A stretch of 64,000 nucleotides of DNA from Antedon mediterranea (taxonomy: Eukaryota; Echinodermata; Crinoidea; Comatulida; Antedonidae): the NCBI RefSeq assembly GCF_964355755.1, contig NC_092672.1, positions 7,440,001 through 7,504,000 of the forward strand. Direction: 5' to 3'. A program made the translations under genes and the position numbers. The notes below the pieces were generated by a model. That model saw only the letters and a program-made list of their open reading frames with translations. It was not told where the DNA came from and ran no database searches. Positions 24,901 to 34,896 of the stretch are shown piece by piece (position 1 is the stretch's first letter; each line of letters opens with the position of its first letter).

Positions 24901-27900
24901 CCACAGATTATCCTTCTTTGGCATCTATAACCTATAAAATTTTAATTTATAGATACCGAATGCTTCTAAAGTGTATAATTTATTTACATAATTGTTGTCA
25001 GTTTCGAATAAAAGCTTTTTGAAAGAAAAAACAGGAATATGTATGCTTACTTCTCTAGTTACTCTGTTTATCTCTCTCCATAGACATTTTACTGTTATAC
25101 ACCTTGTTGTATTTTGTATTTTGTATTTTGTATTATTATTTGTCCTCAGTGAGGAACATAACATATGTTTTCAATATTGTTAATAACATATTGAATTGCA
25201 TTGACTCTCCTACCTTTACATTCGCCTTTTGTTCTGTGTTGTTAAAATACTTTAACTCATTCTTGGTAATCAATGGATCGGTGCTTGGCGTTTCATAAAT
25301 AAGTGTTGCCCATATTAGAAGCCATAAAAATCCAAACACGCCTAGAATTAAAGATTTTTATTTTAAATAGAAATAATCATGTTAACTATATGTGCCTGAC
25401 GGATGATACTTACTAGGCCTACTTATCATCCGTCAGGGCACTACCAGATTCACAGTTAATTGACAACATATAAGCTTCATGTGTTAAGTGGAGAGGTATA
25501 TAAACGGGAACTCGGAAACAAATCTGTGTATCTGGCATCCAAATCCATGACGCGGTTTGAACGTCTTTAGTGCATACACACATATACATTTGAACCACGC
25601 ATTGTAGTTACATTACGTTAATAGCCTAATACAATTGGTAACATTAAACAAATCATAGCATAAAAAATACCACGAAACTAACTGAACAGAAAGTCTCCCG
25701 TAAATAAATATTAAAATATATCAAATTTACCATAAGTATAAAATGAAACGGGCCAACCACCAAGTGAGTAAGCTGTACATATCCAACCAGATAGATGACT
25801 TGAACATATTGTACCAAGTGTCATGCCTACGCAGTATAAAAATAGATATGATCTAAAGTAAATATAAGATATATATTAGGCCCATAACGTATATTTTAAC
25901 ACTGCGTTATATCATGGAGGGTATCCTCCATGGTTATATACATAATTGGAACAAACAATGTTTTATGTGATAATTAAGTTTGGTTCCCATTAGGACGCAA
26001 CGTCAGGACGTAAGCTGCAACGCAAGTGAATGACCAATCACAAGCGATGCTTTAGTCCAATTGTCGCTTGTGATTGGTCAATTCGCTTGCATTTCAACTT
26101 ACGTCACTGCGTTGAGTCTAGTGGGAACCAAGCTTAAGTATAAATATAAATCTGAGCTTACGTAAATATTGTATGGAAAGTAGAAAGCCTTATGCCTATC
26201 ACGCAATCTGTGCCATTCTTTTCGGAAAAAAATTATTTCATGCGTAACTTTAATTAACAATTATCAAAATAATCACCGGCTTATTATTTTGTATCATATG
26301 TGCCAGGCACGTTATGCCTGACCGAGTAATAATGAATATGCATACACGGGCATAGGCAGAAGATTTGTAACCGAGTAAGGTTATAGACCGGTGTACGACT
26401 GTATGCTATTGTTCAAGCCAAGATGTTGTAAATGACGACTAAACTTAGCTGAGACTAGGCTGAGAGAGTGTCATTGTTTTGTACTGTACACGTTATTGAA
26501 ATATACCTGATGTTTTTGTTTGATAGCAAAATCTAAATTCCTATAAAGCTTCAGTTATCATTTTGTGAAAAACAATCCTACCATTGTATGCAATAGACAC
26601 CATAATACTCCGTTCGTTAGGAACAGTCCATTTTCCTAGTATAACGTATAGAGCAGAGCATCCTATTCCCTTCAAACAAAAACAAGATACTATTGAAACT
26701 AAAACATTGTGTGTATACAGTGAAGTTTAATAAGTAATGCATACTTTAAATTGGTAAGTTCTCACTTGGACTCAACGTAAGCGACGAGAAGCCTGTTTTC
26801 CTGTCGACGTTACTCGACGCTATCATCGTTAATAGAGAGCTTTCGCTATCTCGATCGGGAACGAGCCGCCGAGAAAGTAAGGGTTTTTTGAACGAGTACG
26901 AGATCGAGAACCGGTAATTAATGCTAGTTCTCGTTCCCGATCCGAGATAGCGAAAGCTCTCTAATCGTTAAAAGTTCAACGACGATCGTTTGAAAACGAT
27001 CAAGTTGAAACGATAACGATAGCGCGAACATTTGATTTCCAGCGTTGAACGTTATAGTTGGAAATGAATAGAGGATTCCGCTGCCTCTACTAGTTAGTAT
27101 AGCTCACAGTGTAGGAGACGTACTGGGCCTAGACATACTAATATCTCGATACTGATGGTTCTTCGTTTTAAGTAGGCCTATCCTAGCCTAAATAGCATTT
27201 TGGACTAGGCAGAATACTTAGACATACCTAATATCCCCACGCCTACTTTCCGAAACATCATTTTAATATTATAGTCACTTTTGCAAGGCTAGGCCTAGCT
27301 TTGACAGCGCCGCGATGCAACAAAAATAAATGTTGTAAGCAGAATTTTCCATCAATTACGTGACGTCATGTACGTTTTAGCGTTGCGATATTGCTAGAGT
27401 TGAACTGGATTCAACTCTTGCGATTGTCAACGATTGCAACTTGTAGCGTCGATTACCGTCGATTATTACACCTTTTCCTGTTTTGTATCGTCGTCGTTAG
27501 TTAAAAAATACCCTTTCCTGTAAATCGTTAACATTTCAATGTTTACGTAGGAGATCGCCGATTATTGTTAACGATAGCGTCGAATAACGTCGACAGGAAA
27601 ACAGGCTTTATGACAAGCGAAAGAATATTCCATCGCTTGTAATATTGGTCAAATTACTTGCGTTGTGTCCTATAGTGGGAACCAAACTTTATTTTATTTT
27701 CAAATAAATAAGAGAAGCTGAAGATTTTTGTAATTCTTGACATTTAATTTAGAACGTGACGTGCGTAACGAAGCACGGCAAAACTGTCCTTTTTCTGTTT
27801 CATATGAATGTCCTTGTCCATGCTCACATGGCCGAGTATTCATCGTTTTTTTGGGTCAACAATATCGTTCGTCCGATACCGAACAGACCATTTAATAGCA

Positions 27901-30900
27901 AAACAAAACAAGTGTACTAGGCCTATGTTAATGATTATTTTGATTACTTTATCCTAAATATTTCTTCCTTGATGATACTTTTTTTTTAGTAGAGAAGACT
28001 GTAATAACAGTTAAGTTAAAAACCAAACCTGTGCCAATCCGTCTATAACTCGTAGTACTATTAGTAGATGAGTACTGACTCCTGCAGCAAACGGTACCAG
28101 TGCGGATACAAGACTCACCACGATGACTGCAAGTCCAACTACTAACTTGCCGCCCATAATACCAGCGATGTATCCCCCAGGAATCGGTGTGATGGTGTAC
28201 CCAATATAGAACGCACCCAGAATATATTGCTGAGTTCTTTCATCCCAATTGAATGTTGGAATCTACAGAGTGGAACGTGAAACATTAGTTCATATCTTCC
28301 TTCGTTAATCAACATCATCATCCATCCATCGTCATAATTATTCTTATCTTAAAGGCCAATTTACACAAAATCGAGCGCGGTAACCGTAATATATTTGTTT
28401 TTATATATATCTTTTAGTTTGACGTAGTGATTTCCCAACAGTTGCTCATTCATTATATCATTATACATTATTTTCTAAAACAGTGGAATATTATCTGAAA
28501 TAACATTCATAATACTATAACATGACATATTAAGTAAAACATTAACATCACTTTTTTTTTAAATAACACATTAGAATACTTTTCTATTTAGGACCAGCAA
28601 CATTCATAATTCTTTTTAACCAGCCACACATGAAGAGTAAAATCAGCAGGCATTTTAGTGCCTCCCATCACATCATCACCAAAATAGCGTTTTTCTTTTA
28701 ATCTTTTCCATTTTATTATTCCAGATAAAATTATATATTAGATTTGTAACTTGTGTGTATAGGCCTACATATTTTGGAACATCAGTAATATTTACACCAT
28801 ATGGTAATTTACATAGTGCAAGACTTTTTAGGATTACTATTTACCAAAAATTGAGAGATTTCTAGTATTTCATGATATGATTTTAAAGTCCTTTCTAGCT
28901 CTATTAATTTAACCTCCCAATTTTTTCTGGTGCATTCTTCTTTATTATACCCTACATAACTTTTTATTGGGTGTATTACCTATTTAATTCTAAAGGCCTA
29001 TCTATTCTGTTCTTCCATTTACCAATCCAAAAAGCATTATTTTTTTTTATTTAGTGTCATTCCAGATACTTAAAAAATAGTACAATGACCACTGTCTTAT
29101 CTTGAAAATATTCTTTTTTCCAAACCAATAATTAGTAAAAACTAACCTTGACAGTTTCGCTGTCCTGATCGGACAGCTTCTTCAGAAATAATGTCTTAAT
29201 ACTTTTGTCGTTACCAACGGCTGAATGGTTAATTACCAATGGCTGTTATTGCTGAATGAATTTTATTCTTTTTTATAGATTAGATACAGTAGTTACGATG
29301 TATTGGCTAAATAAGATTTAGTAAAAAAATATTATTATATAACGCTAACGCTAAGTGCTTTTCCCTGATACAAAGGTATTGCGTGATTCAGTTATTATTG
29401 TATACAGTAGGCCCCTATCTATTAAATATATTTATTAAGCCTATTAAATATATTTTTTTAATCAACACACAACCTTTAATCTCATAACCATTGTATTTAG
29501 ACAGACATTTAGCCGACAGACATTTTGGTGACCAGAAAAATCGCGGATATTTCACCGACAGGACAATTGGCCGACAGGACGTTTCGCCTACAGGACATTT
29601 AGCCGACAGATTTATATTCATTTGGTGTAATAATATGGTAACATAATAAATAGATATGAAAAATACAATGTTATCTTAAGAAGTAAGAAAATATGTTTTG
29701 CTTGGTGAATTTTAAAAGTCAATAATTTCTATTAAATAGTAATATTGTGTGGCGAACGTTTATTCGAGGAATAAAATGGACGTCTGGGCGTTTATTGGGA
29801 GTGTTACAGGAGGCAGTGTTTATTTCAATTTTTTTTTTGCGAGGGGGTGTTTATTCAAAGCAGACTGTTTATTCGTATGAATATAGTAATATAAAGCTGA
29901 TTTTAGTAATAATTAGCCAGTTTGTGAGAATACCAACCTTAACCCACAATTTAAACATCCGGACATATTGCATAATTTTTATTATAAAGGTTGATTAGGC
30001 CTACATGTGCCAGAAATTTTTTATATATTTATTCTTGTATTCACTTTTTTACATTGAAAGTAGTAACACGTTTCTCATGTTTTAGTATATGGGAAAATAA
30101 ATCTAAAATTGGAACGAAGTGCATGAAACTAGTTCCTTTTACAGTCATAGCATAGTGTACCATACCGTCTTCAAGAGGATCGGACATTCATCATAACTAC
30201 CCGTAAGAAAAACAAGGCCAACAGCCATTAAGTCGCGTGCTACAATGCATAGTGATACCGGACCGACAGACAGACCGACAGACAGACAGACCGACCGACC
30301 GACATAGTGAACTATACTGACCGAAATTACTGAACATGTTTAAAAATGTTGAAATGTTTAAAAACATTTATATTTTTTTAATTTACACGTGCGTAGCCTG
30401 TCACTTTCGACGTGCTCGTATAACGTAATTTCGAGTTGAAAAGTAAGTCAAGAAAACAGAAATCGGGCAAAAAGAGTGCGCAATAACATTTAACGCGTAG
30501 TGCGCGCGCAAAAATATGCGCACTCATGGCAATTTTGTAAACGCTTAAAATTGCCTGAAATGTACTCTTATTTCATCGAAAATAAATTTTGAAAATTTTA
30601 AGCGTGCGTACACATGCGTTACATGCGCTACGCACGTAATTGTATTGCCATATGATGATTTATGCCCTGAAATTTATGAGTACCAAATTTTATTTAATTG
30701 TGATTCATGGTTGTGAAGATATGATTACAAACGTGATTTCGTTAAATCGTGCGTAGACCACGTAATTTTTTATTGCGCACCGTGAAAACATAACCACATT
30801 GATTCCTGGCCATAAGGAATATACTGTGAAAAATTGACCTAGATAGATTAAACTGATATCAAGATAAGGTCAGAAAGCGATAAAACGCATAGTGATACCG

Positions 30901-33379
30901 GACCGACAGACAGACAGACAGACCGACAGACAGACCAACCGACCGACATAGTGAACTATAGAGTCGCTTCCACGCGACTAAAAATGTATAGAATTTCTAT
31001 TAAAAAAATATATACAAATTCTATAGATTTTACTTTTAGATTTTGTATAGAAATAACTTTAGAAATATCTTAAGAAATAACTTTAGAAATTCTTTAGAAT
31101 ATCTTTAGAGTTTCCTTAGAATTTCTTTAGAGTTTCTATATTTCTTTAGAGTTTCTTTAGAATTTCTTTAGAGTTTCTTTAGAATTTCTTTAGAGTATGT
31201 TTAGAGTTTCTTTATTTCTTTAGAGTTTCTTTAGAATTTTAGAGTATGTTTAGAGTTTCTTTATTTCTTTAGAGTTTCTTTAGAATTTTAGAGTTTGTTT
31301 AGAGTTTCTTTATTTCTTTAGAATTTCTTTCGAGTTTCTTAAAGAGTTTCTAAAGCTTTTTCTATACAGTTATTATATTTTCTATATATATTCTATAACA
31401 TTCCGACAGACTGTTATAGATTGTGTATAGAGGTTTATATACAATTTAAAGATATATCTTTAGAAATATTTTAAGAAATATCTTTAGAATTTCTAAAGAG
31501 TTTATAGACTTTTTATATAAGTTATTATATAGAGTTTCTAAAAGTTTATAAAACTCTTTAAAAATTCTATAAAAATCTATAATACATTTGTCGATATTTT
31601 TATGAGATATCTTTATACAATTACATAGAATTTCAAAATATTACGTCATTTTACAAAGTAGACTCCTTTATACAACTTTTATTTAACAAGTATACGTATA
31701 ATATAACACATTGTAGGCCTACAATTCTCTTCGATAGAATCTTCAGTTAACGGTGTACTTTCTAATTATAATGTTTCGCTAATAATAATAATAATTATTA
31801 TTATTATTATTTTCCCACCGAACCACGGGCAGGTTTGGTATTGCAAGTGTATTAACCAACGAACGAAGTATTTTCAGCACTGCATAATGTTGCATGTTAT
31901 TCTGAAACTTTCTTTACAAAGTTTCAGAAACATGTTGTAATAACTTATACTGTGCTTCCCTGTGGGCAAATATTTGTGCTTTTGATTTTTAAAAAGATAA
32001 AAGCTTTAACCGTGTAATCATTTTCCCCCGTGACCATGCATTTTACAAAACTGCCCACTTTTTAATACAGTTTCTATAGAATAATACTTTGAGTACTTTT
32101 TCAGACTCTAACAATGTCATCTATAATAATTGTATAGAAAATCATTTAAAACTTTATATAAAATAAAGAAAATATATTTGTTTAAATCTATAAAATCTCT
32201 TTAGAAATTCTACAAAATATCTATAAGCATTTATAAAAACTCTCTATACAATTTATATAAACCTCAATACAAAATCTACAACAACTCTCAAAAAAGTTTA
32301 TCAGATGTAATAGAATAAATATAGAATCCTAATGGCTATCATTATTATACTTTTAAAATTTTACAATTTTATTTATAATTCTATAGACTAAATTTATATA
32401 AATTATATTGTACGTCGATTGCCGTCAGAATTTCTATAGATTTTATAGAAATTCTATACATTCTTTATATCCTGGTTATTTTTACATTGATGACCGAATA
32501 AATATTATTATTATTTTTATTATTATATAGAATTTCTAGACTGAAAAGTTTAAAGAAATTCTATACATTCTCTATATAGATTCATTTCTTTAGAATGTAA
32601 TTATATATATATAAATATCTATATTCTTAGCTATAAAAATGTCTATGAACTCTATAAACACTCTAAAACACTAAACAATTCTGTAGAATTCTATCAAGTA
32701 TTTTCCTACGGCTATAGGCCTAGACCTAGTCACTATATCTCCCTTTACATTTCATTTTCTATTATATTCTATTCAAAGAGTGTCAGTGTTTTTCATTGAA
32801 CTGGCAGTTTCAAATGAACGGTTTCAAATGAACGGTTTCAGAGTGGTTCAATACACCATTGTTAGGTTAAGGCTAAAATATTTTCAATTCAGTTCAAAAC
32901 TTATTATTTATAAGTAATGTATTTTATTATGACCATAGATATGGTCGGCAAATTTCCTGTCGGAAAATGTAATCTGTCGGTCTATTGTCTGTCGGTCAAT
33001 TGGTTGTTGGCCAAATGACCTGTCGGCAAAATTTCCGGTCGGCAGTAGTAGCGAAATGGCGTTTGGCAAAACGTCCCGTCACCAACTTCGCTTCGGCGAA
33101 GCAAATGGTTGCCTGCCATTAATCAGAATTAAGCATCTAAATAAAATGTTTTGCCGTGTAAATTTATAACCGTTTACTTACAGAGCTGTGTTGATCATCT
33201 ACACTGGTGTTATCTTTTAGAAACGACATTTCTGTCCCTGATGCATTCGGTTGACGTACCATTGCTATCATTGCAATACTCATATTGAGTTTTGTGCAAT
33301 AGAAAAGAAACTGAACTAGACAACACATACCCGCTACAATGAATCGTTTCATGTTGAAGTTGCTGCCCAGAATGACCAT
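9939..33379 (-). CDS. SLC17-family anion transporter (sialin / phosphate-cotransporter type, 483 aa, 9 exons)
   Basis: Major-facilitator protein of the SLC17 family (sialin, vesicular glutamate/nucleotide and Na-phosphate type carriers), acting in plasma, lysosomal or vesicle membrane. Exons in reading order: 33182-33379, 28029-28262, 26582-26669, 25731-25826, 25214-25341, 24151-24300, 10989-11121, 10434-10675, 9939-10121. These sum to 1452 nt, exactly 484 codons with stop, close to the usual ~490. Features: first helix about 12-35 with KLNMSIA (family RVNLSVA), an NAS sequon in the following loop, GYTITPIPGGYIAGIMGGK (87-105), KWTVPNERS, a LGTICSSHLSG helix, SVPWKDIFTSPAVW, and the C-terminal FGDAEEQGW typical of the family. 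TGA lies two codons upstream of the ATG, fixing the start unless an upstream exon joins in another frame. Introns 1 (4.9 kb) and 6 (13 kb) are packed with transposons. Substrate unknown. No lesions seen. Confidence 0.93.
10712..10864. repeat. MITE-1 copy
   Basis: GTTCCCACTAGGACGTAAG at the left and a diverged reverse complement at the right, with the central GACCAATCA arm and TGATTGGTC partner. It lies in intron 7 of the SLC17 gene. TTAA stands just outside the left end. Confidence 0.65.
12088..15863. mobile_element. Non-autonomous Mutator-like element, 3.8 kb, 10-bp TSD
   Basis: The ends are inverted copies of GGGTGTCACGAAACCTAAG followed by internal repeats of the motif CGAAAGCTAAGACC. Homology of the arms continues past the tandem part (12180-12315 against 15370-15550), with about 220 extra bases in the right arm that include a hairpin near 15570-15640. 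The flanks carry an identical 10-mer, TACAAAGAAC (12078-12087 and 15864-15873), a duplication length typical of Mutator-like elements. The interior has only short open frames without recognisable transposase, and a patch rich in AGGCCTA (13070-13370). It sits in intron 6 of the SLC17 gene. Assignment to Mutator rests on duplication length and long inverted ends only. Confidence 0.85.
16296..17558. mobile_element. Non-autonomous hAT element, 1.26 kb, 8-bp TSD
   Basis: Ends CAGTGGTGGCGCCA and TGGCGCCACCCCTG are inverted repeats of hAT type. The flanking octamer GACACTGA occurs at 16288-16295 and 17559-17566. Copy B of the host repeat (near 34918) has the related octamer only once, confirming an insertion. 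There is no transposase frame. The interior carries C-rich tracts and a 20-bp-arm hairpin (16512-16564). Confidence 0.9.
19207..19690. repeat. Nested foldback element in the left arm of the CXC/XPG transposon
   Basis: About 484 bp with ~150-bp inverted arms starting CGGCGGAAGTGAGTTACC. The centre is rich in AGGCCTA motifs. The right arm of the host transposon (near 23605) runs straight through the corresponding point, so it serves as an empty site inside the same element. Confidence 0.85.
20503..22388 (+). pseudogene. Transposon protein with XPG/FEN-like nuclease motifs and CXC-like Cys tail, frameshifted
   Basis: A single ancestral protein is spread over three frames, with shifts near 21060, 21245 and 21465. 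The N-terminal part (from 20503) contains SDRRWAGISTDLAIEQ and KTRGGLTRGRG, a block I know only from uncharacterised invertebrate proteins. Then come VVFDGYD (about 21312), EADADYLV (about 21530), VVIADDTDILVLL (about 21590) and FLGCDTT...GIGKIKA (about 21780). In this order they match the metal-binding and helix-two-turn-helix elements of XPG/FEN1 nucleases. The C-terminus (about 22222-22331) holds a CxC...CxxxKCSC...C cluster resembling tesmin/TSO1 CXC domains, followed by a short acidic end. The last intact frame runs from 21483 to the stop at 22388. The nuclease role is inferred from motifs only, and the copy is not expected to be functional. Confidence 0.75.
24331..24880. repeat. MITE-1-related copy with a ~340-bp insertion
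   Basis: The outer parts (24331-24391 and 24731-24880) align with the uninterrupted copy at 41888-42098 (GTATCGACGCAAAGTGCTG, CGACGACGAA(A/G)CAGTGCTGC). The intervening 24392-24730 is an insertion rich in AATTATGCCA and its reverse complement. It lies immediately downstream (plus sense) of SLC17 exon 6. Confidence 0.7.
25392..25441. repeat. 50-bp imperfect palindrome
   Basis: GTGCCTGACGGATGATA and TATCATCCGTCAGGGCAC pair around a loop containing TAGGCCTA, in intron 4 of the SLC17 gene. No flanking duplication is obvious. Confidence 0.65.
25977..26135. repeat. MITE-1 copy, best preserved, flanked by TTAA
   Basis: The ends (AAG)TTTGGTTCCCATTAGG and CTAGTGGGAACCAAGCTT are inverted, and the interior is almost fully palindromic (CCAATCACAAGCGAT against GTCGCTTGTGATTGG). 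TTAA lies at both edges (25975-25978 and 26134-26137), which would fit a TTAA-targeting piggyBac- or Kolobok-type source. It lies in intron 3 of the SLC17 gene. Confidence 0.75.
26789..27608. mobile_element. 820-bp MITE with ~45-bp TIRs, inserted in a MITE-1 copy
   Basis: The ends are inverted copies of AAGCCTGTTTTCCTGTCGAC, extending through CGACGCTATC and AACGAT. There is no coding capacity. A clear target duplication is not visible. It carries its own nested hairpin element at 26835-26960. It lies in intron 2 of the SLC17 gene. Confidence 0.82.
26835..26960. mobile_element. ~125-bp foldback MITE flanked by TA (third nesting level)
   Basis: Inverted arms start GAGAGCTTTCGCTATCTCG and continue through CGGGAACGAG, and TA lies on each side, as in Tc1/mariner-type insertion. 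It is contained in the 820-bp MITE above. Confidence 0.7.
28600..29010 (-). mobile_element. Decayed L1/Tx1-like LINE fragment
   Basis: Reading the minus strand, pieces such as ILKSLALCKLPYG and NLIYNFIWNNKMEKIKRKTL, interrupted by stops, match the better-preserved LINE at 42781-44520 (KTLALSKLIYN, ILYNFLWSGNKEKIKRNTL). This is the region C-terminal to the reverse transcriptase. It lies in intron 1 of the SLC17 gene. Confidence 0.7.
30223..30980. mobile_element. Non-autonomous element with AGTCGCGTG ends and GACA/GACC microsatellites
   Basis: Ends AGTCGCGTG and CACGCGACT are inverted. Near each edge lies a (GACA)n(GACC)n tract between CATAGTGATACCGGA and CATAGTGAACTATA, in direct orientation (about 30240-30318 and 30888-30963). 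The 500-bp core between them is repeated, without the tracts, at 52685-53195. No coding frame. Confidence 0.7.
30985..32700. repeat. AT-rich degenerate array of TTTCTTTAGAG/ATTCTATAGA motifs
   Basis: 30985-31600 is built of TTTCTTTAGAGTTTCTTTAG-type repeats. 32070-32690 is rich in the inverted theme (CTATAAAAACTC, AGAATTTCTATAG). About 450 bp of less repetitive DNA lies between. The arrangement suggests a large imperfect inverted repeat, but the boundaries are not sharp. There are no genes. Confidence 0.55.
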
Positions 33380-34604
33380 CTTTCAACTGGATAACGGTTA
33401 AAATGATCAAATATACGAGTGAACAACACATTTTAGTAATAATTATGCCTACTGGTTATTATTTTTTTTTTATTCAACCGAAACCAACAGAACAGGTTTG
33501 ATACAAACAAAGCCAGGACTGTTTAAAGCACCTTGATTGGTTCTGATATTGATCAAGGGCTTCTCTCAATGTTCCTGGATCCACCGGTAGATGGTGCTGT
33601 ACACGACTAAAGCCAAAGCCATATGGCTCTGTAAAGCTTTCATGTAATATAATGACCTAAAAGGCTCCAGATATGTATGCTGTAGCCAATATTTTGACAT
33701 TTGAACGCCTTAGAATTGTTTCAAGGGGTTGAAAACGCTGAAAAACATACGAAACAGTATATATCTGAGCCAAAAAGTGAATTTTATGATTTTATTTCAA
33801 TAACATGTGACGTCACAATGGACGTCATCTTAGGCATGTCTTCGGAAGCATTGGGATGCTCTGAAATGTCACCCAAACAAAGTTCAAGAAAAGATGTCAA
33901 CCCTGTTCTGATTGGTCGACTAAAATGCTTACGTATGTATGTTTATTCATTCATAAGTCCCAATTGGGTACGTCGACGACCTGGATGGCTAATTGGGCTT
34001 GAGTCTCAATATTATATATATCGATTCTCTACTTATTTTTTAAAATATTGTTTTTATTTTGAGGGAGAGAGATTATTTACAGGGTTAGGTTTTTAATTTT
34101 TAGGACGAGTTTTATTATTTATGTTCATAGCTGATATAACTAAGCCGTCAGAGACAGAGATGCACTATTAGACTAAACAACGATGCCACATACAATATGA
34201 CCAATGTGAGTACAGACACTATCCCAACATTCACTTCCAACATCAAAATCAGTAGGTGAGAGGATGCATTTCCCGTATGGGTAATGCATCCTCTCACCAC
34301 CAGAATCCTTCAACTACAGTTATCCTCCAAGCACCAGGAACATAACACAAAAGTATGTGCAAAATCAAAACAGTTCAAGACATGTACCAGTAGATTGAAA
34401 TCCCTTCACCATGCCTTCAACAAAAACTGCATGTAGCCAAAACAATTGTACCTGGTCATTTTTAAGCAAAATATACCTCTCGACTTTTTGACGTAACGTT
34501 TTAAATATTGTTCTTTCTTCATTAAATGATGCTTGTTTTATTGATATTCTATTTAATAATTTTATAGAAATAATGATTTTTTTATCAATTATTTTAGTTT
34601 AACA
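33380..34604. other. Upstream region of the SLC17 gene, no exon recognised
   Basis: It should hold the SLC17 promoter or an upstream non-coding exon. A 131-codon open frame on the plus strand (33701-34096) has no recognisable domain and no splice support, so I do not call it. A hairpin with 16-bp arms (GGTGAGAGGATGCATT) lies at 34255-34298. Confidence 0.45.
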
Positions 34605-34752
34605 ATCAGTTATAGTATTAAACATTTTGTATGTAACAAAAAAATGTGACACCATGAGATCATCACTACCATATTTGGGCATATCACCACCATATTTGAA
34701 TACATCACACTTTTTTGTCAAACTAGTTTGATAATGGAGACAGATCTTTACT
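34605..34752. repeat. MITE-2 copy
   Basis: Contains ATGTAACAAAAAAATGTGAC, CTACCATATTTGGGCATATC and a GGAGACAGATCTTTA right end, matching the family at 5813 and 55684. The left end is degraded. Confidence 0.65.
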
Positions 34753-34896
34753 GTCTGCGCTGCATACAACTTATTACATACATACATATAACCTCTTCTC
34801 CCAGACATGCTTTGGGGTTTGAGCATGAAACACAGCTAGATGCTATAGCTCTCTACACAAGAACATAAGCACGTTCCGTGTTTATTGCACTCTGCG

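Larger units (their letters stand above)
26755..27690. repeat. MITE-1 copy split by an 820-bp insertion
   Basis: The left part (GTTCTCACTTGGACTCAACG, 26755-26788) and right part (27609-27690, ending TAGTGGGAACCAAACTT) belong to one MITE-1 copy. They are separated by the element at 26789-27608. Confidence 0.65.
29499..33085. repeat. Putative composite element with CCGACAGGAC-repeat inverted ends
   Basis: The left edge (29499-29611) is an array of the motif GGCCGACAGGAC plus TTT. The right edge (32943-33085) is the same motif inverted (CCTGTCGGC). Together they would bound a 3.6-kb element filling most of SLC17 intron 1, with other repeats nested inside. No coding content and no certain target duplication are seen. 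It could instead be two separate minisatellite-like pieces in opposite orientation. Confidence 0.5.

Noticed and set aside
33701-34096. 131-codon open frame upstream of the SLC17 gene
   Set aside because: No domain recognised, no supporting splice sites or partner exons, AT-rich surroundings with repeats. Treated as a chance open frame.
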